Source: Streptomyces longispororuber (lineage in GTDB: Bacteria; Actinomycetota; Actinomycetes; Streptomycetales; Streptomycetaceae). Taken from it: a stretch of 53,764 bases of DNA. The translations under genes and the position numbers were made by a program. Every line of letters begins with the position of its first letter. Within the stretch, counting starts at the first letter, position 1. This document shows, piece by piece, positions 9,401 through 16,474 of this stretch. Under the pieces are notes generated by a model. It was not told the origin of the DNA and did not search any database. It saw only the letters and a list, made by a program, of their open reading frames with translations. Where the stretch lies: contig NZ_JAMOLN010000046.1 of assembly GCF_024448165.1 (NCBI RefSeq), forward strand, positions 1-53,764. The letters are read 5' to 3'.

Positions 9401-10268
9401 AGAGCTTGCCGACGGTGGAGCTGTTCGGCGGGAGGGCGGCCGCGATGACGGCGCGCTGCTCGGAGGCGTACTCCTTGGCGGAGGAGAAGGCGGCGAGCGC
9501 ACGGGTGCGCTGGATCATCTCGGGGCTGCTGGTCGCCTGCGCCATGTCGGTGGAGAGCGAGAGCAGCTGCTCGACGATGCGGCCGTACGCCTCGACCGTC
9601 TGCGACGAGTTGGTCTTGCTGGCGTACGCGTCCTGCCGGATGGTGTTGAGCGTGATCAGCTCGTGGGCGATCTGGACGGCGTGCTCCCGCACACCGCGCA
9701 GGCTGCCCGACTGGCCGTCGCCCTCGATGTCCGTGGTGGACTGCAGGAACGTGTCACGGGCGCGGTTGGTCTTCTCGCGCGCGGACTTGATGCTGAAGTC
9801 GCCGGTCGCCTTGGGGTCGTTCGACAGCGGTCCGGCCGACTGGTCGCGCTCCTCCTGGAGCGCCGAGGCCAGGTCGGTGGCCTGCTTCGTCATCTCGGTG
9901 AGCAGCTTCATGTTGTCGAGCTGCTCGATGTCGTTCAGGGACTCGGCGATGCGCAGCGCACCCAGCGAGGTCGCGGCGACCACGGGGAGCGCGAGCAGCG
10001 AGACCAGACGCGTCGAGATGCGCCAGTTGCGCAGGGCTATTCGCGAGCCGGGACCCGTCGGCGCCTTGCTCTTCACCAAGGCCGGCGACGGCGGGGCCGC
10101 GGCCCCGGACACGCTGGAGCGCCCGTCGCGCTCCCCGGCGTCGACGGACGCGGTGCGCCCCGGACTCTGGGCGTGCGGGGGCTGGGAACCGCCGGCTATC
10201 GGGCCGGTCCCGCCGCGCGGCTCCGGCTCCGCCGCAGCGCTGCCATCCCTGTTCTTACGTCCCTGCAC
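6459..10268 (-). CDS. cvnA: Nitrate-sensor-like membrane histidine kinase, conservon component CvnA, long disordered tail
   Basis: 1269 aa from the GTG at 10266-10268 (VQGRKNRDGSAAAEPEP...), chosen because coding bias and family resemblance begin there; longer reading is possible up to 10727 but unsupported. Membrane segments at about residues 80-103 (LVSLLALPVVAATSLGAL) and 396-419 (GALILLVLGVSLVGAFVVA), an extracellular helical sensing region between them, HAMP-like linker, LFKLDHLATRMRRNGENLLVLAGEE near 544 and the GHKL ATPase with LLAELLENATSFSS near 617 and DTGIGL. Residues from about 720 to the end are Pro/Gln/Gly-rich with several TGQFxRP repeats and finish with a motif shared with the other kinase. 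Probable first gene of the operon. Confidence 0.92.
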   Translation of the reverse strand: MQGRKNRDGSAAAEPEPRGGTGPIAGGSQPPHAQSPGRTASVDAGERDGRSSVSGAAAPPSPALVKSKAPTGPGSRIALRNWRISTRLVSLLALPVVAATSLGALRIAESLNDIEQLDNMKLLTEMTKQATDLASALQEERDQSAGPLSNDPKATGDFSIKSAREKTNRARDTFLQSTTDIEGDGQSGSLRGVREHAVQIAHELITLNTIRQDAYASKTNSSQTVEAYGRIVEQLLSLSTDMAQATSSPEMIQRTRALAAFSSAKEYASEQRAVIAAALPPNSSTVGKLSETDRQYAQAASDNQDSQLDSFRSVYGNVAAAELLKPLDENNATIKAADTYAERVLSKPEGIKTQDKRSYKDWVDADSSRIQEMGKIELTLLNQMEQEARELRNASERSAIINGALILLVLGVSLVGAFVVARSMIRSLRRLQDTATKVAQDRLPELVKELSESDPQDVDTSVESVGVHSRDEIGQVAAAFDDVHREAVRLAAEQALLRGNVNAMFTNLSRRSQGLIQRQLSLISELESREADPDQLSSLFKLDHLATRMRRNGENLLVLAGEEPGRRWTRPVPLVDVLRAAASEVEQYERIELASVPATDVAGRVVNDLVHLLAELLENATSFSSPQTKVKVTGHALPDGRVLIEIHDTGIGLSPEDLAAINERLASPPTVDVSVSRRMGLFVVGRLSQRHGIRIQLRPSDSGGTTALVMLPVDVAQGGKKVPGKPGGPGGSGGPAAAQAAAGASAARRGVAPGAGAGAAGRLAAGPGAARPQVGAGAGGPRAALPARDAAPQQGLPQNAQQNQQSPQQRGPQSPQPPQRPQAPGGPTTGGLFGAGPQGQGPVPPQQRTHNDPAEQQNQGGRRPVLPPRGGPRAELPGGNPQPRVPSWSDENAQPHLDAPRGHDESDSVGSTSQFPRVQDERQGPGSTAEFARPDYDAPLPPAPRQPQAPTQDQGTGQFVRPDVFGGAQNGGAQNGALHNGAANGFRDSGLPGHQDPSGTGQFERPQPPQAPQFPQAPQNPADTGQFTRPQNPSGTGQFERPQAPRQRGDQDFPPSPPRPADHGQGQGIPAQPAQQDYLPPASEPGDGRTPLYDTLETNWFHGQQGQQAQGQPNQGQYNQGQYNQGGQQLPQRGTSQSAAPQQAPRSPQRPQAPAAAPQRQAAAPNGGQDQANWRQSPNDELMRQAERVRKPAAGGVTVSGLPRRVPRANLVAGTAQEQQQNQTGPQVSRAPDDVRGRLTNLRRGIQQGRDAGTGQTGSYPRPTHQQER

Positions 10269-10845
10269 TAGCGTCGCAACCTCTGGACCAGGCGCCCTGC
10301 CCCCGCATGCGCGGACAGGACGGTGTCGGCGTAGTTCGAGGGGCGACCTGAAACGCCCCCCTGTGGTCGTGAGTGACCGGCGCTGGTCTCCCCCTTCCCG
10401 CCGCCGGCCGGGCGCTGCTTCGCGCCCCCGTGCGCCGGTTCGATCCCGCGGCGGTCCCAGGGATTCCAGCACAGTGCAGGATCTCCAACAAGGCCCGAGG
10501 GGTGCGCCGCGCCGCATGTGACGCGGCGTGAGGAGAGTATTACGAGACGTAGAAAGTGATCTAGGGGAAACCGGGCAATGCTGGACTTTCCAGGTACGGC
10601 CCGGGGGTGTCCCAGTCGCCATGATCGGGAGCGGAATGGTGGCTTCAGGTACGCAATGTCCGTTTCGGGTGCGGGGGCTGGCGTTCCGAACTGCCCCTTT
10701 TGCGAGGCCCTTCGTGAGCAAACTCACATGGCGGGGATCGCAACTTCCCGGCTTTCGACGGGAATCTGATGTTTAGCCTGACGCTTTACAGGGATGGCCC
10801 ACCAGACAACCGAGCACACGACCGAAAAGGTTCCAGAGCGCAGTC
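10269..10845. other. Divergent intergenic region upstream of the right-hand conservon and the 61-aa gene
   Basis: 577 bp between a minus-strand and a plus-strand gene, so it must hold at least two promoters. On the minus strand an AT-richer stretch carries TAGATC, about 16 bp, then TAATAC (10537-10542) or the overlapping TACTCT (10534-10539), a plausible promoter for the kinase operon with a ~260-nt leader. Short open frames here lack the local codon bias and I do not call them. Confidence 0.45.
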
Positions 10846-11031
10846 ATGAAGACGATGATGTTCCACAACATTGCCAACCCGCGGCGCACGACGCTGGCGC
10901 ACCTCAAGGACGCCGACGAGATCCAGGCCGCGCCCGCCGTCCCGGAACACTCGGCCACGCTCCCCACGAACACGGCCAACCCCCGCCGCACCATCCTGAT
11001 GGTCGCCCCGGAGATCACTCCGGCAGCCTGA
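10846..11031 (+). CDS. Unknown 61-aa protein with a duplicated ANPRRT motif
   Basis: 61 aa: it begins MKTMMFHNIANPRRTTLAHL and ends with TANPRRTILMVAPEITPAA. I do not recognise a named family. Nearly all third codon positions are G or C, which matches real genes around it and argues that it is translated. The block N-x-A-N-P-R-R-T-x-L occurs twice, near residues 8-17 and 44-53, separated by an acidic/Ala/Pro linker. There are no cysteines, no membrane segment and no signal peptide. The ribosome site is weak (AAAGG about 14 nt upstream of the ATG). The next gene starts 105 bp downstream. It could be a small regulatory or adaptor protein; function is open. Confidence 0.75.
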   Translation: MKTMMFHNIANPRRTTLAHLKDADEIQAAPAVPEHSATLPTNTANPRRTILMVAPEITPAA

Positions 11032-11136
11032 GGCGGCGCGACGCCGCACGACGGACCACGCCCCCACGCGCCGCGTTAGCCTTGACCGGTCAAACCCACC
11101 CGGGCCCACCGGCAAGAAAAAGGGGCGCAGCCACCC

Positions 11137-11934
11137 GTGCGCATCGCCAGATTCTCCATCGACGGGAACGTCGCCTTCGGCGCGGTCGAAGGCGACAGTC
11201 CCCCCGGGTCCTACGAGGGGCTCGTGCTCGACATCATCAAGGGCATCCCGTTCGCCGACTTCGAGCTGAGCGGCACGAAGGTCCCGCTCACCAAGGTCCG
11301 GCTGCTGCCCCCCGTGCTCCCGAACAAGGTGATCGCCTTCGGCCGCAACTACGCGGAGCACGCGAAGGAGCTGGGCAACGAGGTTCCCGACGCCCCCTTC
11401 GCCTTCTTCAAGCCGTCGACCTCGGTCATCGGCCCCGGCGACGAGATCCAGTACCCGTCCTTCTCGCAGGACCTCCACCACGAGGCCGAGCTGGCCGTCG
11501 TCATCGGCCGCATGTGCCGCGAGGTCCCGCGCGAGCGCGTGAACGACGTGATCCTCGGCTACACCGCGGCGAACGACGTGACCGCCCGCGACGTCCAGAA
11601 GCGCGAGAAGCAGTGGGCCCGCGCGAAGGGCTTCGACACCTCCTGCCCGCTGGGCCCCTGGGTGGAGACGGACCTCGACGTCGCGGCGGCGTCGGACCTC
11701 ACGATCCAGTGCACGGTCAACGGCCAGCAGCGCCAGCTCGGCCGCACGTCGCAGATGATCACGCCCATCGCGGACCTGATCGCGAACATCTCCGAGGCCA
11801 TGACGCTGCTCCCCGGCGACGTCATCCTCACGGGCACCCCGGAAGGGGTCGGCCCGCTCAGCGTCGGCGACGAGGTCGCCGTCAGCATCGAAGGCATCGG
11901 CACTCTCACCAACAAGGTTGTCAAGCGTGGCTAG
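11137..11934 (+). CDS. Fumarylacetoacetate hydrolase (FAH) family protein
   Basis: 265 aa, the usual length of bacterial FAH-fold enzymes (hydrolases, decarboxylases or isomerases of dioxo acids). Seen: the family block VIAFGRNYAEHAKELG, PFAFFKPSTSVIGPGD, the metal-binding acidic cluster HHEAELAVVIGR, GYTAANDVTARDVQKREKQWARAKGFDTSCPLGPWV and the C-terminal LLPGDVILTGTPEGVGPLSVGD. The exact substrate cannot be told from sequence. GTG start; an AAGGGG lies about 13 nt upstream. The gene overlaps gltX by 8 bp, so the two are probably co-translated although no metabolic link is evident. Confidence 0.92.
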   Translation: MRIARFSIDGNVAFGAVEGDSPPGSYEGLVLDIIKGIPFADFELSGTKVPLTKVRLLPPVLPNKVIAFGRNYAEHAKELGNEVPDAPFAFFKPSTSVIGPGDEIQYPSFSQDLHHEAELAVVIGRMCREVPRERVNDVILGYTAANDVTARDVQKREKQWARAKGFDTSCPLGPWVETDLDVAAASDLTIQCTVNGQQRQLGRTSQMITPIADLIANISEAMTLLPGDVILTGTPEGVGPLSVGDEVAVSIEGIGTLTNKVVKRG

Positions 11935-13411
11935 CGCATCCGCTCCAGCAGTCCGTGTCCGTTTCTGCCCCTCGCCCACCGGTAACCCGCACGTGGGCCT
12001 GGTCCGCACCGCCCTGTTCAACTGGGCCTTCGCGCGCCACAACCAGGGCACCCTGGTCTTCCGCATCGAGGACACCGACGCGGCCCGCGACAGCGAGGAG
12101 TCGTACGAGCAGCTGCTCGAGGCGATGCGCTGGCTGGGCTTCGACTGGGACGAGGGCCCGGAAGTGGGCGGCCCGCACGCCCCGTACCGCCAGTCCCAGC
12201 GGATGGACATCTACCAGGACGTCGCGCAGAAGCTCGTCGACGGCGGCTACGCGTACCCCTGCTACTGCTCGACCGAGGAGCTGGACGCCCGCCGCGACGC
12301 GGCCCGCGCCGCCGGCAAGCCGTCCGGCTACGACGGCCACTGCCGCGAGCTGACCGCCGAGCAGAAGCAGGCCTACGAGGCGGAGGGCCGCAAGCCCATC
12401 ACCCGCTTCCGGATGCCCGACGAGACGATCACGTTCACGGACCTGGTCCGCGGCGACATCACGTACGAGCCGGAGAACGTCCCGGACTACGGCATCGTCC
12501 GCGCGAACGGCGCGCCGCTGTACACGCTCGTCAACCCGGTCGACGACGCGCTGATGGAGATCACCCACGTCCTGCGCGGCGAGGACCTGCTCTCCTCCAC
12601 GCCCCGCCAGATCGCCCTGTACAAGGCGCTGACGGACCTGGGCATCGCCAAGTTCACGCCCGAGTTCGGCCACCTCCCGTACGTCATGGGCGAGGGCAAC
12701 AAGAAGCTCAGCAAGCGCGACCCGCAGTCGTCGCTGAACCTCTACCGTGAGCGCGGCTTCCTCCCGGAGGGCCTGCTCAACTACCTGTCGCTGCTCGGCT
12801 GGTCCCTCTCGGCCGACCGCGACATCTTCTCGATCGAGGAGATGGTGGCGGCCTTCGACGTCAAGGACGTCCAGCCCAACCCGGCCCGCTTCGACCTCAA
12901 GAAGTGCGAGTCGATCAACGGCGACCACATCCGCCTGCTCGACCCGAAGGACTTCGCCGAGCGCTGCGCCCCGTGGCTCAAGGCCCCCTTCGCGCCGTGG
13001 GCCGCCGAGGACTTCGACGAGGCCAAGTGGGCGGCGATCGCCCCGCACGCGCAGACCCGCCTCAAGGTCCTGTCCGAGATCACGGACAACGTCGACTTCC
13101 TCTTCCTGCCCGAGCCCGTCTTCGACGAGCCGAGCTGGACGAAGGCCATGAAGGAGGGCTCCGACGCCCTGCTGACCACGGCCCGTGAGAAGCTCGACGC
13201 CGCCGACTGGTCCTCCGCCGAGTCGCTCAAGGAGGCCGTCCTGGCCGCCGGCGAGGCGCACGGCCTCAAGCTCGGCAAGGCCCAGGCCCCGGTCCGCGTC
13301 GCGGTCACCGGCCGTACGATCGGCCTGCCGCTCTTCGAGTCCCTGGAGATCCTGGGCAAGGAGCAGACCCTGACCCGGATCGACGCGGCCCTCGCGAAGC
13401 TCGCCGGATAA
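11927..13411 (+). CDS. gltX: Glutamyl-tRNA synthetase
   Basis: 494 aa class I synthetase. The HIGH-type motif reads FCPSPTGNPHVGL near the N-terminus, and the KMSKS-type motif reads KKLSKRD near residue 265; the anticodon-binding helical domain fills the C-terminal third. I chose the GTG at 11927 (ASASAPAVRVRFCPSPTG) over a TTG 9 nt upstream. Actinobacteria of this group lack a glutaminyl-tRNA synthetase, so this enzyme is expected to charge both tRNA-Glu and tRNA-Gln with glutamate, the latter then amidated by GatCAB. Tellingly, five tRNA-Glu/Gln genes follow 1.6 kb downstream. A 14-bp hairpin lies just after the stop. Confidence 0.97.
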   Translation: MASASAPAVRVRFCPSPTGNPHVGLVRTALFNWAFARHNQGTLVFRIEDTDAARDSEESYEQLLEAMRWLGFDWDEGPEVGGPHAPYRQSQRMDIYQDVAQKLVDGGYAYPCYCSTEELDARRDAARAAGKPSGYDGHCRELTAEQKQAYEAEGRKPITRFRMPDETITFTDLVRGDITYEPENVPDYGIVRANGAPLYTLVNPVDDALMEITHVLRGEDLLSSTPRQIALYKALTDLGIAKFTPEFGHLPYVMGEGNKKLSKRDPQSSLNLYRERGFLPEGLLNYLSLLGWSLSADRDIFSIEEMVAAFDVKDVQPNPARFDLKKCESINGDHIRLLDPKDFAERCAPWLKAPFAPWAAEDFDEAKWAAIAPHAQTRLKVLSEITDNVDFLFLPEPVFDEPSWTKAMKEGSDALLTTAREKLDAADWSSAESLKEAVLAAGEAHGLKLGKAQAPVRVAVTGRTIGLPLFESLEILGKEQTLTRIDAALAKLAG

Positions 13412-13425
13412 CCACAGCGCCACCA

Positions 13426-13455
13426 GAGGCCGGAACCCGCACGGGTTCCGGCCTC
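13426..13455 (+). terminator. Hairpin after gltX
   Basis: Perfect 14-bp inverted repeat GAGGCCGGAACCCG / CGGGTTCCGGCCTC with CA between the arms (the inner pairs must open to form the loop), 14 nt after the gltX stop. No strong U-tract. Likely ends the FAH-gltX transcript. Confidence 0.75.
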
Positions 13456-13485
13456 CGCTCGTACCCGCAACGAGAGGCCCGACCC

Positions 13486-14154
13486 ATGCCGATGTCCCCC
13501 CGCGACTACACGCGCTACTTCACCCCAGGTCACACCTTCGCGTACGAGACCGGCACGATCGGCACCATCGACGTCCGCCCGGCCGGCGAGCTGTCCCTGC
13601 CCTCCGGCCGCGTCGTCGCCTGCGACCCGTTCGTGGCGCTCGGCGCCGGCGAGAGCGAGCCGTTCACGGTCGCCGTCGAGCCCGGCCGCTACCGCGTCGA
13701 GGCGGCGGTGGCCACCCTCGCCGACCCCGACGAACCGGCCCCCGACACCCCGCACCTTCGCGTCGCCGCCGCCCGCCTCGTCATACGCGACGAACCGGTC
13801 GCCACCTGGGAGCACGCCCTCCAGCCAGGCCAGGACCTCGCCGAGCTCTCCGACGACGAGTTCTACGGCTACGGCGTCGACGCCGGCACCGGCTGCTTCT
13901 ACGACGCCGAGTCCGACGGCGCCTTCCCCGAGTGCGAGGGCGACGAGGGCCCGCTCTGGGACGCCTTCGAGGAACACGACCACGCCCCCGGCCCGTACCT
14001 GATCACGTCGCCGTCCACGGGCCACACCCTGGCCGCGTTCGGCTCGGGCTGGGGCGACGGCGCCTACCCCACCTGGATCGGCCGCACCCGGACCGGCGAC
14101 GTCGCCTGTTTCGTCACGGACTTCTTCGTGATCCCGGGGGAGGGCGAGGCCTGA
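13486..14154 (+). CDS. DUF4241 domain protein
   Basis: 222 aa. Recognisable DUF4241 features: SGRVVACDPFVALG, EPFTVAVEPGRYRVEAAVATL, DEFYGYGVDAGTGCFYDAE and the C-terminal GWGDGAYPTWIGRTRTGDVACFVTDFFVI. No signal peptide or membrane segment, so probably cytoplasmic. The family has no firm function that I know. ATG start with GAGAGG upstream. Followed after 18 bp by a HAD hydrolase gene on the same strand, so the two may form a small operon. Confidence 0.85.
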   Translation: MPMSPRDYTRYFTPGHTFAYETGTIGTIDVRPAGELSLPSGRVVACDPFVALGAGESEPFTVAVEPGRYRVEAAVATLADPDEPAPDTPHLRVAAARLVIRDEPVATWEHALQPGQDLAELSDDEFYGYGVDAGTGCFYDAESDGAFPECEGDEGPLWDAFEEHDHAPGPYLITSPSTGHTLAAFGSGWGDGAYPTWIGRTRTGDVACFVTDFFVIPGEGEA

Positions 14155-14172
14155 CCGACGTACGGTCGTCCC

Positions 14173-14898
14173 ATGGGGACGCCGATCAAAGCAGTGGTCT
14201 GGGACGTCGATGACACGATCTTCGACTACGCGACGGCCGACACGGCCGGCATGCGCGCCCACCTCACCTCCGAGGGCCTGCTCGACGGTTTCGGCACCGT
14301 CGAGCAGGCCCTCGCCCGCTGGCGGGCCCTGACCCGCGAGCACTGGGCCCGCTTCGAGGCGGGCGAGGCGGACTGGGAAGGACAGCGCAGGGACCGGGTG
14401 CGCGGCTTCGTGGGGCAGGAGCTGCGGGACGCGGAGGCCGACGCCTGGTTCGCCCGTTATCTGGGTCACTACGAAGCGGCGTGGAGCCTGTTCCCCGACA
14501 CGGTCCCGGCCCTCGACAGCCTCGCCGACGGCTACCGGCACGCCGTCCTGTCCAACTCCTCGCTGCACAACCAGGACCGCAAGCTCCGCGTCCTCGGCGT
14601 CCGCGACCGCTTCGAGACCGTCGTCTGCGCGGCCGAACTCGGCGTCGCCAAGCCCGAGGCGGCGGCCTTCCACGCCGTGTGCGAGGAGCTCGGCCTGGCG
14701 CCGCAGGAGGTCGCGTACGTCGGTGACCAGCCGGACACCGACGCCCGTGGAGCGGTCGACGCGGGCCTGACCGGCATCTGGCTGGACCGCCTGGGGCTGG
14801 GCGGCCGGCCCGAACTCGTCCGCATCACGGGGCTTGACCAGCTGCCCCCGCTGCTGGCGCGGGATACCCGTTTTGGAGCGCCGGACACCTTCAGGTAA
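14173..14898 (+). CDS. HAD-superfamily hydrolase
   Basis: 241 aa. All HAD motifs can be read: motif I WDVDDTIF (nucleophile Asp and acid/base Asp), motif II LSNSS, motif III Lys in AKPEAAAF, motif IV YVGDQPDTDARGAVDAG. A helical cap sits between motif I and II, as in subclass I phosphatases and dehalogenases. The most likely activity is a small-molecule phosphatase; the substrate is not evident. The start ATG at 14173 puts motif I at residues 9-15, as expected. Confidence 0.92.
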   Translation: MGTPIKAVVWDVDDTIFDYATADTAGMRAHLTSEGLLDGFGTVEQALARWRALTREHWARFEAGEADWEGQRRDRVRGFVGQELRDAEADAWFARYLGHYEAAWSLFPDTVPALDSLADGYRHAVLSNSSLHNQDRKLRVLGVRDRFETVVCAAELGVAKPEAAAFHAVCEELGLAPQEVAYVGDQPDTDARGAVDAGLTGIWLDRLGLGGRPELVRITGLDQLPPLLARDTRFGAPDTFR

Positions 14899-14986
14899 TG
14901 TTCTTCCTGCGCCGAGGGGAGCGAGCCGAAAGGCCGAAGCCCGGAAGCGCAAGCCAAGCAAAGTCCCTCAGGGGATTGAGTTTCGG

Positions 14987-15058
14987 TGGCCTATGGTGTA
15001 ATTGGCAGCACGACGGTTTCTGGTTCCGTTAGTCTAGGTTCGAGTCCTGGTAGGCCAG
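14987..15058 (+). tRNA. tRNA-Gln (CTG anticodon), first copy
   Basis: 72-nt cloverleaf: acceptor TGGCCTA / TAGGCCA, D-stem GTGT / GCAC, anticodon loop TTCTGGT (CTG), T-arm CTAGG-TTCGAGT-CCTGG, discriminator G. CCA is not encoded. Compared with the second copy it differs at five places, and its anticodon stem ACGGT / TCCGT has a T-T mismatch at the pair next to the loop (31-39). Confidence 0.96.
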
Positions 15059-15100
15059 CTCGCAGAGCTCATCTGCAACCGTGGATCCCAGGTCCACAAA

Positions 15101-15173
15101 GCCCCCGTTGTGTAGCGGCCTAGCACGCTGCCCTCTCAAGGCAGTAGCGCCGGTTCGAATCCGGTCGGGGGTA
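15101..15173 (+). tRNA. tRNA-Glu (CTC anticodon), first copy
   Basis: 73 nt. Acceptor GCCCCCG / CGGGGGT (closing G-U pair), anticodon stem CTGCC / GGCAG around CTCTCAA (anticodon CTC), T-arm GCCGG-TTCGAAT-CCGGT, discriminator A, CCA not encoded. The anticodon stem differs by a T-A to C-G change from the two following tRNA-Glu copies. Confidence 0.96.
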
Positions 15174-15236
15174 CAGATCCTTCTCGTGAGGACGGTATGG
15201 GTAGCTCCCGCCGACCTTGATGCCAGGATCGCTAGG

Positions 15237-15309
15237 GCCCCCGTTGTGTAGCGGCCTAGCACGCCGCCCTCTCAAGGCGGTAGCGCCGGTTCGAATCCGG
15301 TCGGGGGTA
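15237..15309 (+). tRNA. tRNA-Glu (CTC anticodon), second copy
   Basis: 73 nt, identical in structure to the first tRNA-Glu but with anticodon stem CCGCC / GGCGG. Anticodon CTC. CCA not encoded. Confidence 0.96.
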
Positions 15310-15339
15310 CGGGTTGGATCGCATTGGTCTAAACCACTA

Positions 15340-15411
15340 TGGCCTATGGTGTAATTGGCAACACTACGGTTTCTGGTACCGTCATTCTAGGTTCGAGTCC
15401 TGGTAGGCCAG
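15340..15411 (+). tRNA. tRNA-Gln (CTG anticodon), second copy
   Basis: 72 nt. Same acceptor and T-arm as the first tRNA-Gln, but fully paired D-stem (GTGT / ACAC) and anticodon stem (ACGGT / ACCGT). Anticodon CTG. The tRNA together with its 3' spacer (GCTCGCAGAGCTCATCTGCA) is a repeat of the first copy, so a duplication of tRNA-Gln plus spacer formed this arrangement. Confidence 0.96.
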
Positions 15412-15451
15412 CTCGCAGAGCTCATCTGCAACCGCGGATCTCATCCGCAAG

Positions 15452-15524
15452 GCCCCCGTTGTGTAGCGGCCTAGCACGCCGCCCTCTCAAGGCGGTAGCG
15501 CCGGTTCGAATCCGGTCGGGGGTA
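15452..15524 (+). tRNA. tRNA-Glu (CTC anticodon), third copy
   Basis: 73 nt, same sequence pattern as the second tRNA-Glu, anticodon CTC, CCA not encoded. Last of the cluster; a strong hairpin begins 7 nt after it. Confidence 0.96.
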
Positions 15525-15530
15525 CAAGAC

Positions 15531-15566
15531 GAAGAGGCCCTTCCCGAGTGCGGGAAGGGCCTCTTC
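15531..15566 (+). terminator. Terminator of the tRNA cluster
   Basis: Perfect 16-bp stem GAAGAGGCCCTTCCCG / CGGGAAGGGCCTCTTC with loop AGTG, immediately downstream of the last tRNA-Glu. No long U-tract, but the stem is very strong. It implies one transcript for the five tRNAs, or at least a common end. Confidence 0.85.
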
Positions 15567-15632
15567 GCGTGGGCCTCGGGGTGCGTCAACTCCCTTGGCC
15601 CGTGCGGAAGCCGGTCGGCCCCGGACACAAGT

Positions 15633-15668
15633 CCGGCCGGTCGCTGCGGCGTTGGAGCGACCGGCCGG
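15633..15668 (-). terminator. Hairpin after ndgR
   Basis: 13-bp inverted repeat CCGGCCGGTCGCT / AGCGACCGGCCGG with a 10-nt loop, about 30 nt past the ndgR stop on the minus strand. No U-tract. Candidate terminator, possibly acting on both strands between the tRNA cluster and ndgR. Confidence 0.6.
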
Positions 15669-15699
15669 GAACAGGCGGGAACGTAAGGGAAGTTGTGGA

Positions 15700-16416
15700 T
15701 CAGCCGGTGCGGCGCAGTGCCTCGGAGAGACGGCCCGCGGCGTCGATGACGGCCTGGGCGTGCATGCGGCCCGGGTGGCGCGTCAGACGCTCGATGGGGC
15801 CGGAGACCGAGACGGCGGCCACCACGCGGTTCGACGGGCCGCGGACGGGCGCGGAGACGGACGCGACGCCCGGCTCCCGCTCGCCGATCGACTGGGCCCA
15901 GCCGCGGCGCCTGACGCCCGACAGGGCCGTCGCCGTGAAGCGGGCGCCCTGGAGGCCGCGGTGCAGGCGCTCCGGCTCCTCCCAGGCCATCAGGATCTGC
16001 GCGGAGGAGCCCGCCTTCATCGTGAGCGTCGAACCGACCGGGACCGTGTCCCGCAGGCCGGACAGGCGCTCCGCCGCGGCGACGCAGATGCGCATGTCGC
16101 CCTGGCGGCGGTAGAGCTGCGCGCTCTCGCCCGTGACGTCCCGCAGGTGCGTGAGGACCGGGCCCGCGGTCGCGAGCAGGCGGTCCTCGCCCGCGGCCGC
16201 CGCGAGCTCCGAGAGGCGCGGGCCGAGAATGAAACGGCCCTGCATGTCACGCGCCACCATGCGGTGGTGCTCAAGGGCCACCGCCAGGCGGTGGGCCGTC
16301 GGTCTTGCCAATCCGGTGGCCGCGACAAGGCCAGCAAGGGTCGCGGGTCCGGACTCCAGGGCGCTCAGGACAAGGGCTGCCTTGTCCAGAACGCCGACGC
16401 CGCTACTGTTGTCCAT
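15700..16416 (-). CDS. ndgR: IclR-family transcriptional regulator NdgR
   Basis: 238 aa starting MDNSSGVGVLDKAALVLSALESG, with GGGAG 7 nt before the ATG. N-terminal winged helix (ATLAGLVAATGLARPTAHRLAVALEHHRMVARD, about residues 20-60), C-terminal IclR effector domain. This matches the NdgR/AreB regulators that sit divergently next to leuCD in Streptomyces; these are described as controlling leucine biosynthesis and other amino-acid and antibiotic functions. A matching divergent leuC follows here, and an inverted repeat in the shared promoter region is the likely operator. Recognition is strong. Confidence 0.96.
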   Translation of the reverse strand: MDNSSGVGVLDKAALVLSALESGPATLAGLVAATGLARPTAHRLAVALEHHRMVARDMQGRFILGPRLSELAAAAGEDRLLATAGPVLTHLRDVTGESAQLYRRQGDMRICVAAAERLSGLRDTVPVGSTLTMKAGSSAQILMAWEEPERLHRGLQGARFTATALSGVRRRGWAQSIGEREPGVASVSAPVRGPSNRVVAAVSVSGPIERLTRHPGRMHAQAVIDAAGRLSEALRRTG

Positions 16417-16447
16417 GCGTCGATACTCCCGTCTCACTCTGTGAAAC

Positions 16448-16474
16448 GCAAGTTCAATTTCCCGTGGAACTTGC
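16448..16474. promoter_or_regulatory. Inverted repeat in the ndgR-leuC promoter region, candidate NdgR operator
   Basis: Perfect 8-bp arms GCAAGTTC and GAACTTGC separated by 11 bp, so centre-to-centre spacing is 19 bp, about two helical turns. It lies 31 bp upstream of ndgR and 134 bp upstream of leuC. NdgR-type proteins are known to bind the region between ndgR and leuC; that this repeat is the site is inference. Confidence 0.6.

Noticed and set aside
7287..10271. A 994-codon plus-strand frame opposite the right conservon kinase
   Set aside because: Same reason: antisense to an unmistakable kinase, with no domain and no ribosome site.
10528..10776. Short plus-strand frames in the divergent region before the 61-aa gene
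   Set aside because: Third positions are not GC-biased like the local genes and no ribosome site or homology is apparent.
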